Numbered from the stretch's first letter, positions 38,401 to 48,240 are shown. The stretch is 64,000 nucleotides of DNA from [Anoxybacillus] calidus (GCF_013760845.1 NZ_JACDUU010000002.1:1-64000), one strand, 5' to 3'. The notes: a model not told the origin generated them from the letters alone. A program made the numbers and translations.

Positions 38401-39360
38401 ATGAATTGGGAAACAAGAGTAACAAAATTGTTAGGAATTAAATATCCAATCATTCAAGGTGGACTTGCCTATTTAGCTTATGCTGATTTAGCGGCTGCGG
38501 TTTCCAATGCGGGGGGATTAGGACAAATTACAGCGATGTCATTGGAAACACCAGAACAATTGCGTGAAGAGATTAAGAAAGTGAGAGACAAAACGGATAA
38601 ACCCTTTGGCGTGAACTTTGCCATTGGCCAGCATGGCAGACCGTTTGCCCATATGCTTGAAGTAGCCATCGAAGAAAACGTTCCCGTTATTTCGATGACA
38701 GGTGGAAATCCTGCTCCGATATTTGAGCAATTAAAAGGGGTAGAAGTAAAAAAATTGGTGCTTGTTGCTGCTGTCCGCCAGGCAGTAAAAGCAGAAGAGC
38801 TCGGTGCTGATGCTGTCATGGTTGTTGGACAGGAAGGCGGCGGGCATTTGGGAAAACATGATATCGGAACATTCGTGCTAATTCCTAAAGTTGTGGATTC
38901 TGTTTCTATTCCGGTTATTGCTTCAGGGGGAATTGGCGATGGACGAGGCTTAATGGCAGCATTTGCGCTTGGTGCGGAAGGGATTGAGATGGGGACTCGT
39001 TTTATCGCAACAAAGGAATGCGTACATGCGAACGAGGTGTACAAGGAAATGCTTGTAAAAGGTTCGGAAAGCGATACAGTTGTCATAAAAAGAAGTTTAG
39101 GAGCTCCAGCACGTGCTATGGCTAACGAATGGACAGAAAAAATATTAGAAATTGAAAAGAATGGAGGCTCTTATGAAGATTTAAAAGAGTATATAAGCGG
39201 AGAAGCAAATCGTCGCTTTATTTATGACGGGAAAACGAGCGAGGGCTTCGCATGGGCTGGTCAAGTAATGGGACTTATTCAGGATGTGCCAACGATTGCA
39301 GAACTTTTTGCGCGCATGATTCAGCAAGCGGAACAAATTCGCAAGCAATGGGCAATCTAA
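38401..39360 (+). CDS. Nitronate monooxygenase / NPD-family flavoprotein
   Basis: A 319-residue FMN-dependent TIM-barrel protein of the nitronate monooxygenase (2-nitropropane dioxygenase) family. Motifs are [70 protein letters not shown] and [10 protein letters not shown]. Relatives oxidise propionate-3-nitronate and related toxins; some are FabK-type enoyl-ACP reductases, but no fatty acid genes flank this one. ATG 38401 has AAGGAGGATG upstream. yktA follows after 32 bases. Confidence 0.87.
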   Translation: MNWETRVTKLLGIKYPIIQGGLAYLAYADLAAAVSNAGGLGQITAMSLETPEQLREEIKKVRDKTDKPFGVNFAIGQHGRPFAHMLEVAIEENVPVISMTGGNPAPIFEQLKGVEVKKLVLVAAVRQAVKAEELGADAVMVVGQEGGGHLGKHDIGTFVLIPKVVDSVSIPVIASGGIGDGRGLMAAFALGAEGIEMGTRFIATKECVHANEVYKEMLVKGSESDTVVIKRSLGAPARAMANEWTEKILEIEKNGGSYEDLKEYISGEANRRFIYDGKTSEGFAWAGQVMGLIQDVPTIAELFARMIQQAEQIRKQWAI

Positions 39361-39392
39361 AAATAGCGTTTCACATAAATGAGGTGTTATCT

Positions 39393-39662
39393 TTGAACTA
39401 TGCATACCCAATTTCATACGATTGGACGGCACAAGAAATTATTGATGTCGTGAAATTTTTCGAAACGATTGAAAAGGCTTATGAAAAAGGAATTGAGCGC
39501 GATCAACTCATCAATGCATACCGCCGCTTTAAAGAAATTGTACCGAGCAAGAGCGAGGAAAAGAAGCTGTGTGATGAATTTGAAAAAGTCAGCGGCTATT
39601 CCTCATATCTGACAGTCAAAAAAGCGAAAGAAGCAAAAAGCGGTGACTTTATTAAAATGTAA
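39393..39662 (+). CDS. yktA: UPF0223 family protein YktA
   Basis: An 89-residue helical protein of the UPF0223 family, recognised from [20 protein letters not shown] and the [12 protein letters not shown] segment. The function is unknown. The start is TTG 39393, with GAGGTG 6 bases upstream; the frame open from 39252 overlaps the preceding gene. Confidence 0.87.
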   Translation: MNYAYPISYDWTAQEIIDVVKFFETIEKAYEKGIERDQLINAYRRFKEIVPSKSEEKKLCDEFEKVSGYSSYLTVKKAKEAKSGDFIKM

Positions 39663-39695
39663 ACACTCCTTTTGCATGTAAAAACAAGTGCGTTC

Positions 39696-39740
39696 TCCCC
39701 GTGCTTCAGGCGTTTGCTAAGCGGGGAGTTAATATTTAGT
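39696..39740 (+). terminator. Hairpin after yktA
   Basis: CTCCCCG and CGGGGAG pair over a 20-base loop, followed by a weak T/A tract. A terminator is likely but not textbook. Confidence 0.5.
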
Positions 39741-39873
39741 AAAGATAGACAATTGCACAATTTTGTTGCATAGCCCCCTTTCCTAACATAATATATATAA
39801 AAATGAAATATCAGAAAATTCTATCTTCTAGAAACGTGCTTTCGTGATTATGTAGAAAGGGGTGCTCCTTGTT

Positions 39874-40062
39874 ATGAAAAAAGTAATCAACGGTCTTAAA
39901 CGTATGGACGGTGAAAAACGGATTGCGGTACTGCGCTTGGAGTTAGATTATGAATTAGCTACTCTTTATGAGGCGATGATGGAAAATGATGAAGAAAAGA
40001 AAAAAGAATGCAAGCGTAAATTAGAAAAATTACGTCAAGAGATGATTCGTCTTGGAATTTAA
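39874..40062 (+). CDS. Small conserved helical protein (YkzI-like)
   Basis: A 62-residue charged coiled-coil protein (KKVINGLKRMDGEKRIAVLR at the start, then a Glu/Lys-rich helix). Position between yktA and suhB suggests the B. subtilis small gene ykzI, but I am not certain enough to give the symbol. ATG 39874 has AAGGGGTG upstream. A clean terminator follows. Confidence 0.68.
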   Translation: MKKVINGLKRMDGEKRIAVLRLELDYELATLYEAMMENDEEKKKECKRKLEKLRQEMIRLGI

Positions 40063-40075
40063 TGTGAAAAATTAC

Positions 40076-40102
40076 AACGAACCTAGACGGGTTCGTTTTT
40101 TC
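40076..40102 (+). terminator. Terminator after the YkzI-like gene
   Basis: AACGAACC and GGTTCGTT pair over 6 bases, followed by a T-run. Confidence 0.82.
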
Positions 40103-40254
40103 TTCGTTCAACATCTGAAAGTTTTGAAAAAGTGATTTTTTCTTGATAAGAAAGAGAAATTGCACTAATCTAATTTATATTCCTACATATTATTTTTGTG
40201 ATGAGTAGACGTTATTGAATGAGAAGGTTGCGATATGATGGTGGGAGGAAATTT

Positions 40255-41052
40255 ATGATGAATGAAAAGTGGAAAAAAATCGACCAGTATGCGCAACAGT
40301 GGATAAAAGAAGCAGGGATACGAATTAAAGATACATTCCAGCAACAGTTAACGATTCAAACAAAGTCGAGTCGCACCGATTTAGTCACAAATGTTGACCG
40401 TGAGATTGAGCAGTTTTTTATTGAAAATATACGAAAGACATTTCCTCAACATCGTGTCCTCGGAGAAGAGGGATTTGGCGATTGCTTAACCGCGTTAGAA
40501 GGCGTTGTTTGGATTATTGATCCTATTGATGGTACGATGAATTTTATTCATCAACAACGAAATTTTGCGATTTCCGTTGGTATTTATGAAGATGGTGTCG
40601 GAATGCTTGGATATATTTATGATGTCGTCCATGATGAACTATATTATGCTCATAAAGGAACAGGAGCGTTTTTAAATGGTATTCCGCTTTCTCCGTTGGC
40701 AGCAACATCGATTTCCGAATCGATTGTTTCGCTCAACGCTACATGGGTCACCAAAAATAAGCGAATTGATGCGAATGTATTGGCCCCGTTAGTGAAAGAT
40801 GTACGCGGGACACGTTCATACGGCTCAGCTGCTCTTGAAATGGCATATGTTGCTTCAGGACGTTTAGATGCATATATTACGATGAGATTATCGCCATGGG
40901 ATTTTGCTGCGGGATTAGTGCTTGTTCATGAAGTAGGAGGCATTGTCACCAATTTGTATGGCGAGCCGTTAAATTTACTCGGAGAAAATTCTGTTCTTGT
41001 AGCAAAACCTGGGTTGCATGAAGAAATTTTAAATAAGTATGTTCGTAAGTAA
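40255..41052 (+). CDS. suhB: Inositol monophosphatase family protein SuhB
   Basis: A 265-residue magnesium-dependent phosphatase of the inositol monophosphatase family. Motifs are GEEGFGD, WIIDPIDGTMNFIHQ (metal site), and the C-terminal SPWDFAAGLVLVHEVGG. The substrate may be inositol phosphate or a related sugar phosphate. Start ATG 40255 has GGGAGG 6 bases upstream; the frame to 40219 lacks support. The size equals B. subtilis SuhB. A family 1 repeat begins 4 bases after its stop. Confidence 0.91.
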   Translation: MMNEKWKKIDQYAQQWIKEAGIRIKDTFQQQLTIQTKSSRTDLVTNVDREIEQFFIENIRKTFPQHRVLGEEGFGDCLTALEGVVWIIDPIDGTMNFIHQQRNFAISVGIYEDGVGMLGYIYDVVHDELYYAHKGTGAFLNGIPLSPLAATSISESIVSLNATWVTKNKRIDANVLAPLVKDVRGTRSYGSAALEMAYVASGRLDAYITMRLSPWDFAAGLVLVHEVGGIVTNLYGEPLNLLGENSVLVAKPGLHEEILNKYVRK

Positions 41053-41055
41053 ATA

Positions 41056-41169
41056 GGCTGACCCATAAGTGTCTCACCTCACGTACATTGCACAACATAT
41101 CATTCGTTGATCCAATGTGATGTTCTATATATGTTGTTGTGGGGTCTGACACTTTACTTTTGGGTCAGC
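41056..41169. repeat. Palindromic intergenic repeat, family 1, copy J (long form)
   Basis: A 114 bp element, GGCTGACCCATAAGTGTCTC to GGGTCTGACACTTTACTTTT plus GGGTCAGCT. The core contains ATCCAATGTGATGTTCTATA as in copy B, from 7 kb. It separates convergent suhB and the ylaF-like gene. Confidence 0.92.
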
Positions 41170-41174
41170 TTCTA

Positions 41175-41360
41175 CTATATTTCCCCTTTTTCACGCATCC
41201 GTTTTTTTGTCATAAAACCAGTCCCCATTGTTACTAGTAGGCCAATGGTAGAAAAAATGATGCCCAGAGGACTTCTTTCGGCAATAAAAATTCCAATTCC
41301 CATTATACAAGCAGTAGCCAGCACGGCAAAAAAGAGGAAAACTGGTTGAAATGAGTTCAT
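41175..41360 (-). CDS. ylaF: YlaF-like small membrane protein (DUF5325)
   Basis: A 61-residue protein with two membrane helices (about residues 6-24 and 29-50) and a basic C-terminus (TKKRMREKG). It fits the DUF5325/YlaF family in size, topology and position next to typA. The function is unknown. Start ATG 41360 has AAGGGAG upstream. Confidence 0.72.
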   Translation of the reverse strand: MNSFQPVFLFFAVLATACIMGIGIFIAERSPLGIIFSTIGLLVTMGTGFMTKKRMREKGEI

Positions 41361-41483
41361 GCTTATTAACTCCCTTCGCTTGTTCACAGTATCTTGCTTT
41401 ATAGTGTACACGAAAACATTCCGCTTTTCTACTGTGTTTATGGTATAATAGGTAAGCTATTATAAACATGGGAGTGGACAAGT

Positions 41484-43325
41484 TTGAAAATACGGAATGA
41501 CATTCGGAATATTGCGATTATCGCCCATGTTGACCATGGGAAAACAACGCTAGTCGATCAATTGCTGCGTCAAGCAGGGACATTTCGCGCCAATGAGCAT
41601 GTAGAAGAGCGAGCAATGGACCGGAATGACTTAGAGCGTGAGCGCGGCATCACCATTTTAGCAAAAAATACGGCGATCAATTATAAAGGAACAAGAATTA
41701 ATATTTTAGATACTCCGGGACATGCGGATTTTGGCGGTGAAGTCGAGCGTATTATGAGCATGGTTGACGGGGTACTGCTTGTTGTGGATGCATATGAAGG
41801 CTGTATGCCACAGACGCGCTTTGTATTAAAAAAAGCGCTTGAGCAAAACTTAACGCCAATTGTCGTTGTTAATAAAATTGACCGTGAGTTTGCCCGACCT
41901 GCAGAAGTCGTCGATGAAGTCATCGATCTGTTTATTGAATTAGATGCTTCAGAGGAACAGCTGGAATTCCCTGTTGTTTATGCTTCTGCGATTAATGGTA
42001 CAGCGAGCTTAGACCCGGACAAGCAAGATGAAGATATGACTGCTTTATTTGAAGCCATTATTACACATATTCCTGCTCCTGTAGACAACAGTGAAGAGCC
42101 ACTGCAATTCCAAGTGTCGCTTCTTGATTATAACGATTATGTCGGACGGATCGGGATTGGCCGTATATTCCGCGGCACGATGAAAGTCGGCCAGCAAGTT
42201 GCGCTAATGAAATTAGACGGCTCGGTAAAACAATTTCGCGTGACAAAAATGTTTGGCTTTTTCGGACTCAAGCGAATTGAGATTGAGGAAGCGAAAGCGG
42301 GAGATTTAGTGGCGGTCTCCGGCATGGAAGATATCAACGTCGGGGAAACCGTTTGTCCGATTGACCATCAGGAAGCGCTACCGGTATTGCGCATTGATGA
42401 ACCAACGTTAAAAATGACGTTCCTCGTCAATAACAGCCCATTTGCCGGAAGGGAAGGAAAATATGTCACGGCTCGGAAAATTGAAGAGCGTTTACGCGCA
42501 CAGTTAGAAACAGATGTTAGCTTACGAGTCGAAAACACGGATTCCCCTGATGCATGGATTGTTTCCGGGCGCGGGGAGCTACATTTATCGATTTTAATTG
42601 AAAATATGCGCCGGGAAGGCTTTGAATTGCAAGTATCGAAACCGGAAGTGATTTTAAAAGAAATCGATGGTGTCATTTGTGAGCCGATTGAACGCGTACA
42701 AATTGATGTTCCGGAAGAATATACTGGAGCGGTCATGGAATCAATTGGTGCCCGTAAAGGTGAGATGGTTGATATGATTAATAATGGAAACGGTCAAGTG
42801 CGTCTCATCTTTATGGTGCCGTCCCGTGGGCTTATTGGTTATCGGACAGAATTTATGTCGTTAACACGTGGTTATGGGATTTTGAACCATTCATTTGACA
42901 GCTATCAGCCACTGCAGTCTGGACAAATCGGCGGCCGCCGTCAAGGTGTGCTCATTTCTATGGAAACAGGTAAAGCGACTGCTTATGGGATTATGCAGGT
43001 AGAAGACCGAGGCACTATCTTTGTTGAGCCGGGAACGGAAGTATACGAAGGAATGATAGTTGGTGAACATACGCGAGAAAATGATTTGGTTGTGAATATT
43101 TGTAAAACAAAGCATATGACAAATATTCGTTCTTCAACAAAAGAACAAACTATCACAATGAAAAAGCCGCGCATTATGACGCTTGAGGAAGCGCTTGAAT
43201 ACTTAAATGACGATGAATATTGTGAAGTGACGCCGCAGTCAATTCGCCTGCGCAAAAAGATTTTAGATAAAAATGAACGTGAGAAAATAGCTAAGAAAAA
43301 GAAACTCGCCGAGCAAGCCAAGTAA
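41484..43325 (+). CDS. typA: Ribosome-associated GTPase TypA/BipA
   Basis: A 613-residue translational GTPase related to EF-G that helps large-subunit assembly, particularly under cold or other stress. G-domain motifs are [23 protein letters not shown] and NKIDRE, followed by domains II, III, V and the BipA-specific C-terminal domain ([16 protein letters not shown]). The start is TTG 41484 after GGGAGTGG. The following ylaH gene starts 14 bases after its stop. Confidence 0.95.
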   Translation: MKIRNDIRNIAIIAHVDHGKTTLVDQLLRQAGTFRANEHVEERAMDRNDLERERGITILAKNTAINYKGTRINILDTPGHADFGGEVERIMSMVDGVLLVVDAYEGCMPQTRFVLKKALEQNLTPIVVVNKIDREFARPAEVVDEVIDLFIELDASEEQLEFPVVYASAINGTASLDPDKQDEDMTALFEAIITHIPAPVDNSEEPLQFQVSLLDYNDYVGRIGIGRIFRGTMKVGQQVALMKLDGSVKQFRVTKMFGFFGLKRIEIEEAKAGDLVAVSGMEDINVGETVCPIDHQEALPVLRIDEPTLKMTFLVNNSPFAGREGKYVTARKIEERLRAQLETDVSLRVENTDSPDAWIVSGRGELHLSILIENMRREGFELQVSKPEVILKEIDGVICEPIERVQIDVPEEYTGAVMESIGARKGEMVDMINNGNGQVRLIFMVPSRGLIGYRTEFMSLTRGYGILNHSFDSYQPLQSGQIGGRRQGVLISMETGKATAYGIMQVEDRGTIFVEPGTEVYEGMIVGEHTRENDLVVNICKTKHMTNIRSSTKEQTITMKKPRIMTLEEALEYLNDDEYCEVTPQSIRLRKKILDKNEREKIAKKKKLAEQAK

Positions 43326-43339
43326 AGGAGAGGAGAAGA

Positions 43340-43636
43340 ATGGACATTGTTGAGCGACTCTCGTTTTTTGCTTCACTCTATCAAGTGAATACACATCCAG
43401 AACGGGGGATGTGGCTTCTCTATTTTACCGTACTCGTTCTCTCAATCATCGTTTATTGGCTCGGATTTGCGAAAAAATTACCGCTGTTGAAAAATGTCAT
43501 CATATACACTTTACTTGCATTAGGGTGTACGATTTTAACGTTTTTTGCCGTTTTTTTGCCCGTTGCCGAAGGTCTTGTCATTGCGGCACTTGTGCTTATC
43601 ATTTATAAAGTGCGTCTCCATCAGGCGAAGAAATAA
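43340..43636 (+). CDS. ylaH: YlaH-like membrane protein
   Basis: A 98-residue membrane protein with three predicted helices (about residues 23-43, 48-68, 70-90). Family assignment rests on size, topology and position after typA. AAAGGAGAGG precedes ATG 43340. The function is unknown. Confidence 0.8.
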   Translation: MDIVERLSFFASLYQVNTHPERGMWLLYFTVLVLSIIVYWLGFAKKLPLLKNVIIYTLLALGCTILTFFAVFLPVAEGLVIAALVLIIYKVRLHQAKK

Positions 43637-43648
43637 GGCGGTGAGTCA

Positions 43649-43936
43649 ATGAAATCGCTCCAAGATGCGTTATATAATTGGCTGACGATTAAAGTGGTAG
43701 CTGATGCGCGACCAGACGATCAAGCGGCGAGGGAAACAGAAAGTTTTTTTGCGGAAATTTTAAAAAATGATTTTCAAATAACCAACCTTCATATCACAAA
43801 AGATAAAGCAATGTATCTCATTACGTTTGAAAAGGACGATCAACAAAAAACAGCGCGATTCCCTGTGGAATTAATTGAGGTCATGTTAGAACAAATCAAC
43901 AGTGAACCAGAAAAGTATGCCAACTATCCGACATAA
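43649..43936 (+). CDS. Conserved hypothetical protein
   Basis: A 95-residue soluble acidic protein (SLQDALYNWLTIKVVADARP at the N-terminus, ending EQINSEPEKYANYPT). No domain is recognised. It follows ylaH after 12 bases, with GGCGGTGAG upstream, and is followed by a clean terminator, so it closes the typA operon. Confidence 0.75.
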   Translation: MKSLQDALYNWLTIKVVADARPDDQAARETESFFAEILKNDFQITNLHITKDKAMYLITFEKDDQQKTARFPVELIEVMLEQINSEPEKYANYPT

Positions 43937-43968
43937 AAAACCGAGTTTTATCAACTCGGTTTTTTTTT
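43936..43968 (+). terminator. Terminator of the typA operon
   Basis: AAACCGAGTT pairs exactly with AACTCGGTTT over 5 bases, followed by a further run of Ts. Confidence 0.88.
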
Positions 43969-43969
43969 G

Positions 43970-44150
43970 AACAAAGTAAGAACTCCAGCATATAGAATAT
44001 GGCCAAAAATCAACCAAAAAACGGTATATCCATCAGTAATAGAAGAGATTTCTTTAACAGGTTTTCTGAGAAGTCCCTCTCCTCTCAACCAAGGGGAGGA
44101 GGGAGAAGTTCATTGTCGATAAATGGTCCAATTCACTTAAAAAGTAACCC
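43970..44150. other. Non-coding stretch with gene-remnant-like sequence and a C/G-rich hairpin
   Basis: On the minus strand 43970-44066 translates as a short membrane-protein-like fragment containing SSITDGYTVFWLIFGHILYA with no start. Next to it 44082-44112 forms a hairpin (TCCCTCtCCTC...GGGGAGGAGGGA). It looks like debris from a lost gene or an IS200/IS605-type end. Nothing intact is seen here. Confidence 0.35.
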
Positions 44151-44181
44151 TTAGGCAATGCCGCAAGTAGGACTGATAGTA

Positions 44182-44382
44182 TTACCACTCATCCTCAGAA
44201 GTTGTTGAACGGTAAAATCGGAATTTCCCTGTGGCCAGGCGTGCTTTTGTTTTTTCAGCTATCCGCTCATGGCATTCTGAGCACATATATGTATGAATAG
44301 GGCGGTTACGCAAGCGTTTTGCCAACAGTGATTCATCGTCAATAACGTCGATTTTATCGCAAAGAACACATTTTACTTTCAT
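44182..44382 (-). CDS. ylaI: YlaI zinc-finger protein
   Basis: A 66-residue protein with two CxxC pairs (CVLCD, CSECH), recognised as YlaI from AKRLRNRPIHTYMC and KARLATGKFRF. It probably binds zinc. The role is unknown. AAGAGGTGC precedes ATG 44382. In B. subtilis it follows ylaH on the same strand; here it is on the opposite strand, so the local order has been rearranged. Confidence 0.88.
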   Translation of the reverse strand: MKVKCVLCDKIDVIDDESLLAKRLRNRPIHTYMCSECHERIAEKTKARLATGKFRFYRSTTSEDEW

Positions 44383-44533
44383 GATGCACCTCTTTTTATA
44401 GAGAAAGATTAACGTTTATGAACATAGTATACCATGATTTTTATACTTTTCTGAAGAAATGTCAGTTTTTAGTTTTAAGTTCATGGAAAAATAAGTATGA
44501 TAAAAATAAATATATTATTTTGGAGGGATTTAT

Positions 44534-44989
44534 ATGGCAAATCAAGTAGAGCCAAAATTAATCGAACCATTATTCCATGCTCTGCAAAAAGAGCGTTTTG
44601 TGACAATTGCTACCATCGACCATGAAACAGGTGGACCAAATGTGAGTGCGATTTCATGGATTTATGCTCCTGATGAAGGACGAATTTATTTTGCGGTAGA
44701 CAATCGCTCACGCATTGTGCAAAATATCAAAAATAATCCGCTTGTTGTCGTTAATTTAATTGCGAATGAATCTACATATTCTATTAGTGGAAAAGCACAT
44801 GTGAAGGTTGAAAAAATGGAAGAAGTTCCTTTAAAATTAGCGCTTGTAGAAATTGAAATTAATGAAGTGCGCGATGTCATGTTTTACGGCTCCAAAATTT
44901 CTGTAGAACCAAAATACGAGAAAACGTATGATGCACAGGCGGCAGCGAAGTTGGACAATCAAGTGATGACAGCTCTTCGCAATGCGTAA
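44534..44989 (+). CDS. ylaL: Pyridoxamine 5'-phosphate oxidase-like flavin-binding protein YlaL
   Basis: A 151-residue split-barrel protein of the PNPOx-like family. It matches B. subtilis YlaL in length and in FVTIATIDHETGGPNVSAIS and YFAVDNRSRIVQNI. Such proteins bind FMN, heme or F420; no catalytic residues of true PNPOx are evident. TGGAGGG precedes ATG 44534. A short repeat copy follows. Confidence 0.83.
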   Translation: MANQVEPKLIEPLFHALQKERFVTIATIDHETGGPNVSAISWIYAPDEGRIYFAVDNRSRIVQNIKNNPLVVVNLIANESTYSISGKAHVKVEKMEEVPLKLALVEIEINEVRDVMFYGSKISVEPKYEKTYDAQAAAKLDNQVMTALRNA

Positions 44990-45005
44990 CACAATACATA
45001 AAAGG

Positions 45006-45072
45006 GGCTGACCCATAAGTGTCAGATCACATACACAATCCTGCGATCTGATACTTTGTTTTAGGGTCAGCC
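45006..45072. repeat. Palindromic intergenic repeat, family 1, copy K (short form)
   Basis: A 67 bp element, GGCTGACCCATAAGTGTCAG to CTGATACTTTGTTTTAGGGT plus CAGCC. The AT-rich core is reduced to about 10 bases. It separates convergent ylaL and ylaJ and ends in CTCTCTTTT. Confidence 0.88.
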
Positions 45073-45078
45073 TCTCTT

Positions 45079-45681
45079 TTATTTATTTAAGTAGTCATTT
45101 GATTGCTTTTCCTGACGATTATTTAATCGTTCTTTTTCATTTGAATTTAATTGTGAATTGTTTTGTTCTGTTGGTTCGGGATTTGTTGTTTTTAATAAGT
45201 CGCTAGGTACTTCAGGCATTACTCGCCCGACAATAGCAGCTAATTCATCCATAAATCCTTGTACTGGTCGTCCGTTGTTAACCTCGCGGGCGATTTCTCT
45301 TAGTCTGACATTTAAATCAGGATCAGCAATAATAATGGCATTGGCACCGTAAGGATCTTTTTGTAAGCTTTCTGCGACAGAGTATTTAATTGTGCCTACC
45401 CGGGATTGATCAACTTTTGAATTGACGTCGATCCCGACGATGGCATATTTGCCGACAACAACGGCGGTTGCATCATTTACATTAGGTACGCTGCTAGCAA
45501 TTTTTACAAGACGTTTAGCAATGTCCTGACCGGATTTATTGACAACTTTTTCATCTGTTGTGTTTTTTACATGAACAACAGAGTTATTGTTTGAGCTATT
45601 GTTTTTTTCATTTAAATTACAACCTGCAAAAGTAATGAAGATAGCCGCGACGATTATTAGGTTAGAAAATACTCTCATCAT
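45079..45681 (-). CDS. ylaJ: Sporulation lipoprotein YlaJ (YhcN/YlaJ family)
   Basis: A 200-residue lipoprotein with signal peptide and lipobox TFAGC (Cys at about residue 21). An Asn/Ser-rich linker follows, then a YhcN/YlaJ domain (about residues 50-160) with ASSVPNVNDATAVVVGKYAI. Homologues are spore-associated lipoproteins linked to germination. The C-terminus is polar and Asn/Gln-rich. AGAGGTG precedes the tandem ATGs. Confidence 0.86.
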   Translation of the reverse strand: MMRVFSNLIIVAAIFITFAGCNLNEKNNSSNNNSVVHVKNTTDEKVVNKSGQDIAKRLVKIASSVPNVNDATAVVVGKYAIVGIDVNSKVDQSRVGTIKYSVAESLQKDPYGANAIIIADPDLNVRLREIAREVNNGRPVQGFMDELAAIVGRVMPEVPSDLLKTTNPEPTEQNNSQLNSNEKERLNNRQEKQSNDYLNK

Positions 45682-45821
45682 TTACACCTCTAGACAGCGA
45701 TATTTTTAACTTTATTTTGTGAACATTCTTCTATCTTTATGCATCCACTCATATATATAAGCAACAGTCCCGGCTGTTAAACATGTATATCAAAACTTTA
45801 AGGGACAGGGGGAACGAAAAT

Positions 45822-47153
45822 TTGGGTAAAAAAATATATGTGTTAGACACAAATGTGTTGCTGCAAGACCCTTATGCGATTTTCTCATTTGAAGACAATG
45901 AGGTGGTCATTCCAGCGGTTGTGTTAGAGGAGGTAGATTCAAAAAAGCGTTATATGGACGAAATCGGACGAAATGCTCGACAAGTATCGAAATTAATTGA
46001 CCAATTGCGTGAGAACGGGAAATTACATGAAAAAATTCCGTTAGATAATGGAGGGGTATTACGGATTGAACTCAATCATCGCTCGTTTCAACAACTTCAA
46101 GAAATTTTTGTGGAAAAAACGAACGATAACCGCATTTTAGCTGTGGCAAAAAATTTATCGCTTGAAGAACAAACAAAAGAAAACGGAAGAGCGGTTATTT
46201 TAGTGAGCAAAGATGCTCTTGTACGCGTAAAAGCAGATGCGATAGGCTTGCAGGCTGAAGATTTTTTAAGCGACCGTGTTGTTGAAGTTGATCATATTTA
46301 TACTGGCTTTTTGGATTTGTACATAAACATTGAAAATCTTAATCGATTTTATGAAAAAGGGGAGCTTGTTCTTGCCGAAATAACGAATCACCCTTTTTAT
46401 CCGAATCAATTTATTATTATGAAAGATGCGCTTGGCGGCTCCGCATCAGCAATCGGTATCGTTGATCACACTGGCAAAAAGGTCAAACGTTTATCGTTCA
46501 ACTATGAGCATGTATGGGGAATTCATCCGCGAAATGCCCAACAGACGATGGCTTTTGAGCTGTTAATGCGGGAGGATATCTCACTTGTTACGTTAATTGG
46601 AAAAGCGGGTACGGGAAAAACTCTCCTAGCTTTAGCAGCAGGCCTGATGCAAACGGAAGATTTACAAAGGTATAAAAAGTTGCTTGTTGCAAGACCGATT
46701 GTTCCTGTAGGCAAAGACATTGGATTTTTGCCTGGAGAAAAGCAAGAAAAATTGCGGCCTTGGATGCAGCCGATATTCGATAATTTAGAGTATTTGTTTA
46801 ATACGAAAAAACCGGGGGAATTAGATGCGATTTTAGCAGGAATGGGTTCCATTGAAGTGGAGGCGCTTACATATATTCGCGGACGAAGTTTACCGGAACA
46901 ATTTATTATTATTGATGAAGCGCAAAATTTAACCAAACATGAAGTAAAAACGATATTAACGCGTGTCGGTGAAAAAAGTAAAATTGTATTAATGGGAGAC
47001 CCTGAACAAATTGACCATCCGTACTTAGATGAATATAATAACGGTTTGACTTATGTAGTAGAGAAATTCAAAGAACAAAAGGTGGCAGGACATATTCGAT
47101 TAATAAAAGGGGAGCGATCGGGGTTAGCACAGCTTGCAGCCGATTTGTTATAA
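45822..47153 (+). CDS. ylaK: PhoH-family ATPase with PIN domain (YlaK/PhoH2)
   Basis: A 443-residue PhoH2-type protein. An N-terminal PIN RNase domain (about 1-140) has YVLDTNVLLQDP, VVLEEVDSKK and an acidic cluster. The C-terminal PhoH P-loop ATPase domain has Walker A GKAGTGKTLLAL and Walker B FIIIDEAQN. PhoH2 proteins act as RNA helicase-nucleases. The start is TTG 45822 after AGGGGGAACG, giving the family length; the ATG at 45783 lacks a site. The sequence LDTNVLLQDPYAIFSFED is closely conserved with B. subtilis YlaK. Confidence 0.88.
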   Translation: MGKKIYVLDTNVLLQDPYAIFSFEDNEVVIPAVVLEEVDSKKRYMDEIGRNARQVSKLIDQLRENGKLHEKIPLDNGGVLRIELNHRSFQQLQEIFVEKTNDNRILAVAKNLSLEEQTKENGRAVILVSKDALVRVKADAIGLQAEDFLSDRVVEVDHIYTGFLDLYINIENLNRFYEKGELVLAEITNHPFYPNQFIIMKDALGGSASAIGIVDHTGKKVKRLSFNYEHVWGIHPRNAQQTMAFELLMREDISLVTLIGKAGTGKTLLALAAGLMQTEDLQRYKKLLVARPIVPVGKDIGFLPGEKQEKLRPWMQPIFDNLEYLFNTKKPGELDAILAGMGSIEVEALTYIRGRSLPEQFIIIDEAQNLTKHEVKTILTRVGEKSKIVLMGDPEQIDHPYLDEYNNGLTYVVEKFKEQKVAGHIRLIKGERSGLAQLAADLL

Positions 47154-47167
47154 TACTAAAATAAAGT

Positions 47168-47222
47168 GGCAGCTCCCTTTTGGTCGTATTTCACTTTAAA
47201 GGGAGTCTGCCTTCTTTTTTTT
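47168..47222. terminator. Terminator after ylaK
   Basis: GGCAGCTCCCTTT and AAAGGGAGTCTGCC pair with one bulge, followed by a T-run. It lies between convergent genes. Confidence 0.78.
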
Positions 47223-47233
47223 AGACGATTATT

Positions 47234-47731
47234 TTAAGAAACAATAAACTTACGAATATGGGTAATAGGTTCATGCTGATTGGAACCATCCCCAAAATAA
47301 AAATGGACAGGCCCATCTTCTTTCAATGGTTTTCCGTTTTTCGAAAATCCTAATACTGCTTCATAAGCTAGTTCTAACGGAATTTGAATTTCTTTATGCT
47401 CCGTCACAATGGTTAATGTTGTTGCATCAGCAAGTGGTTCTGCATTTCGTAAAAAAGGTTCTAAGCGCATTCCGAATGTCCCGTTAATCACTTTTTCTTT
47501 TTCATATGTTTTTTCGGTTTTTAAAGTCGGTGGAAAAACCGCTCCCTCTTGAATTTCGCGATCCCAATATGCAGAAATTTTTTTTATTTCCTCTTCTTCG
47601 TTTTGCTTTTCTTGTTTTGCCTCTGAAAAATATGTTAGCAAGTCCACTTTGCGATCATCAAAAATCCATACACCAGGATCAAGGGTAATTGAGAATCTCA
47701 CTTTTCCTGTGATTGGAATAATGTTTTCCAC
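47234..47731 (-). CDS. Conserved hypothetical protein
   Basis: A 165-residue soluble protein without recognised domain (N-terminal part VRFSITLDPGVWIFDDRKVD, C-terminal HFYFGDGSNQHEPITHIRKF). Start: GTG 47731, because GGGGGAGG stands 8 bases before it; the ATG at 47749 is followed by that site and would make it part of the coding region. It is convergent with ylaK and divergent from ylaN. Similar proteins occur in related bacilli as far as I recall, but the function is not known to me. Confidence 0.72.
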   Translation of the reverse strand: MENIIPITGKVRFSITLDPGVWIFDDRKVDLLTYFSEAKQEKQNEEEEIKKISAYWDREIQEGAVFPPTLKTEKTYEKEKVINGTFGMRLEPFLRNAEPLADATTLTIVTEHKEIQIPLELAYEAVLGFSKNGKPLKEDGPVHFYFGDGSNQHEPITHIRKFIVS

Positions 47732-47901
47732 ATTAATAACCTCCCCCATTCCACACTATCTTTAGTATAGTGGTAAATTATTCATTTGTCATGTGATACA
47801 TCTATGAGCCACAACTCTTTCAACTTGAAATTTTGCTTGTTTCACGTTAACATTTAAAGAAGGATTGTGTGTGTAATCGCACGGGGAACGGAGGGATAGA
47901 T

Positions 47902-48189
47902 GTGACGTCAAATACGGCGATTAATTATCGTGAAAGAGCGTACGCACTTCTAAAAGCAGATGCTGATAAAATTGTAAAACTCATTCAAGTACAAATGGAT
48001 AATTTAACAATGCCCCAATGTCCTCTTTATGAAGAAGTGCTGGATACCCAAATGTTTGGATTATCGCGCGAAATTGATTTTGCTATTCGTCTAGGTCTTG
48101 TAGATGAAAAAGATGGCAAAGCGATTCTTGACCAGTTAGAGCGAGAATTGTCAAATCTTCATGAAGCGACTGTAAAAAAGCGGGGATAA
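47902..48189 (+). CDS. ylaN: YlaN, iron-responsive Fur-interacting protein
   Basis: A 95-residue helical protein, recognised by the highly conserved [20 protein letters not shown] and [20 protein letters not shown]. In B. subtilis it is required under iron limitation and has been reported to bind Fur and relieve its repression. Start GTG 47902 has GGAGGGA 6 bases upstream. It precedes ftsW as in B. subtilis. Confidence 0.9.
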   Translation: MTSNTAINYRERAYALLKADADKIVKLIQVQMDNLTMPQCPLYEEVLDTQMFGLSREIDFAIRLGLVDEKDGKAILDQLERELSNLHEATVKKRG

Positions 48190-48202
48190 TAATATAAACA
48201 GC

Positions 48203-48240
48203 AACTCAAATGGTTGTTAGTCAGCCGTTTGAGTTTTTGT
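48203..48240 (+). terminator. Terminator after ylaN
   Basis: AACTCAAA...TTTGAGTT, extended by GG/CC with a bulge, followed by a T-rich tract. Confidence 0.72.

Noticed and set aside
39696-39729. Insertion-sequence end at the hairpin after yktA
   Set aside because: The C/G-rich stem resembles IS200/IS605 ends only superficially; a terminator is simpler.
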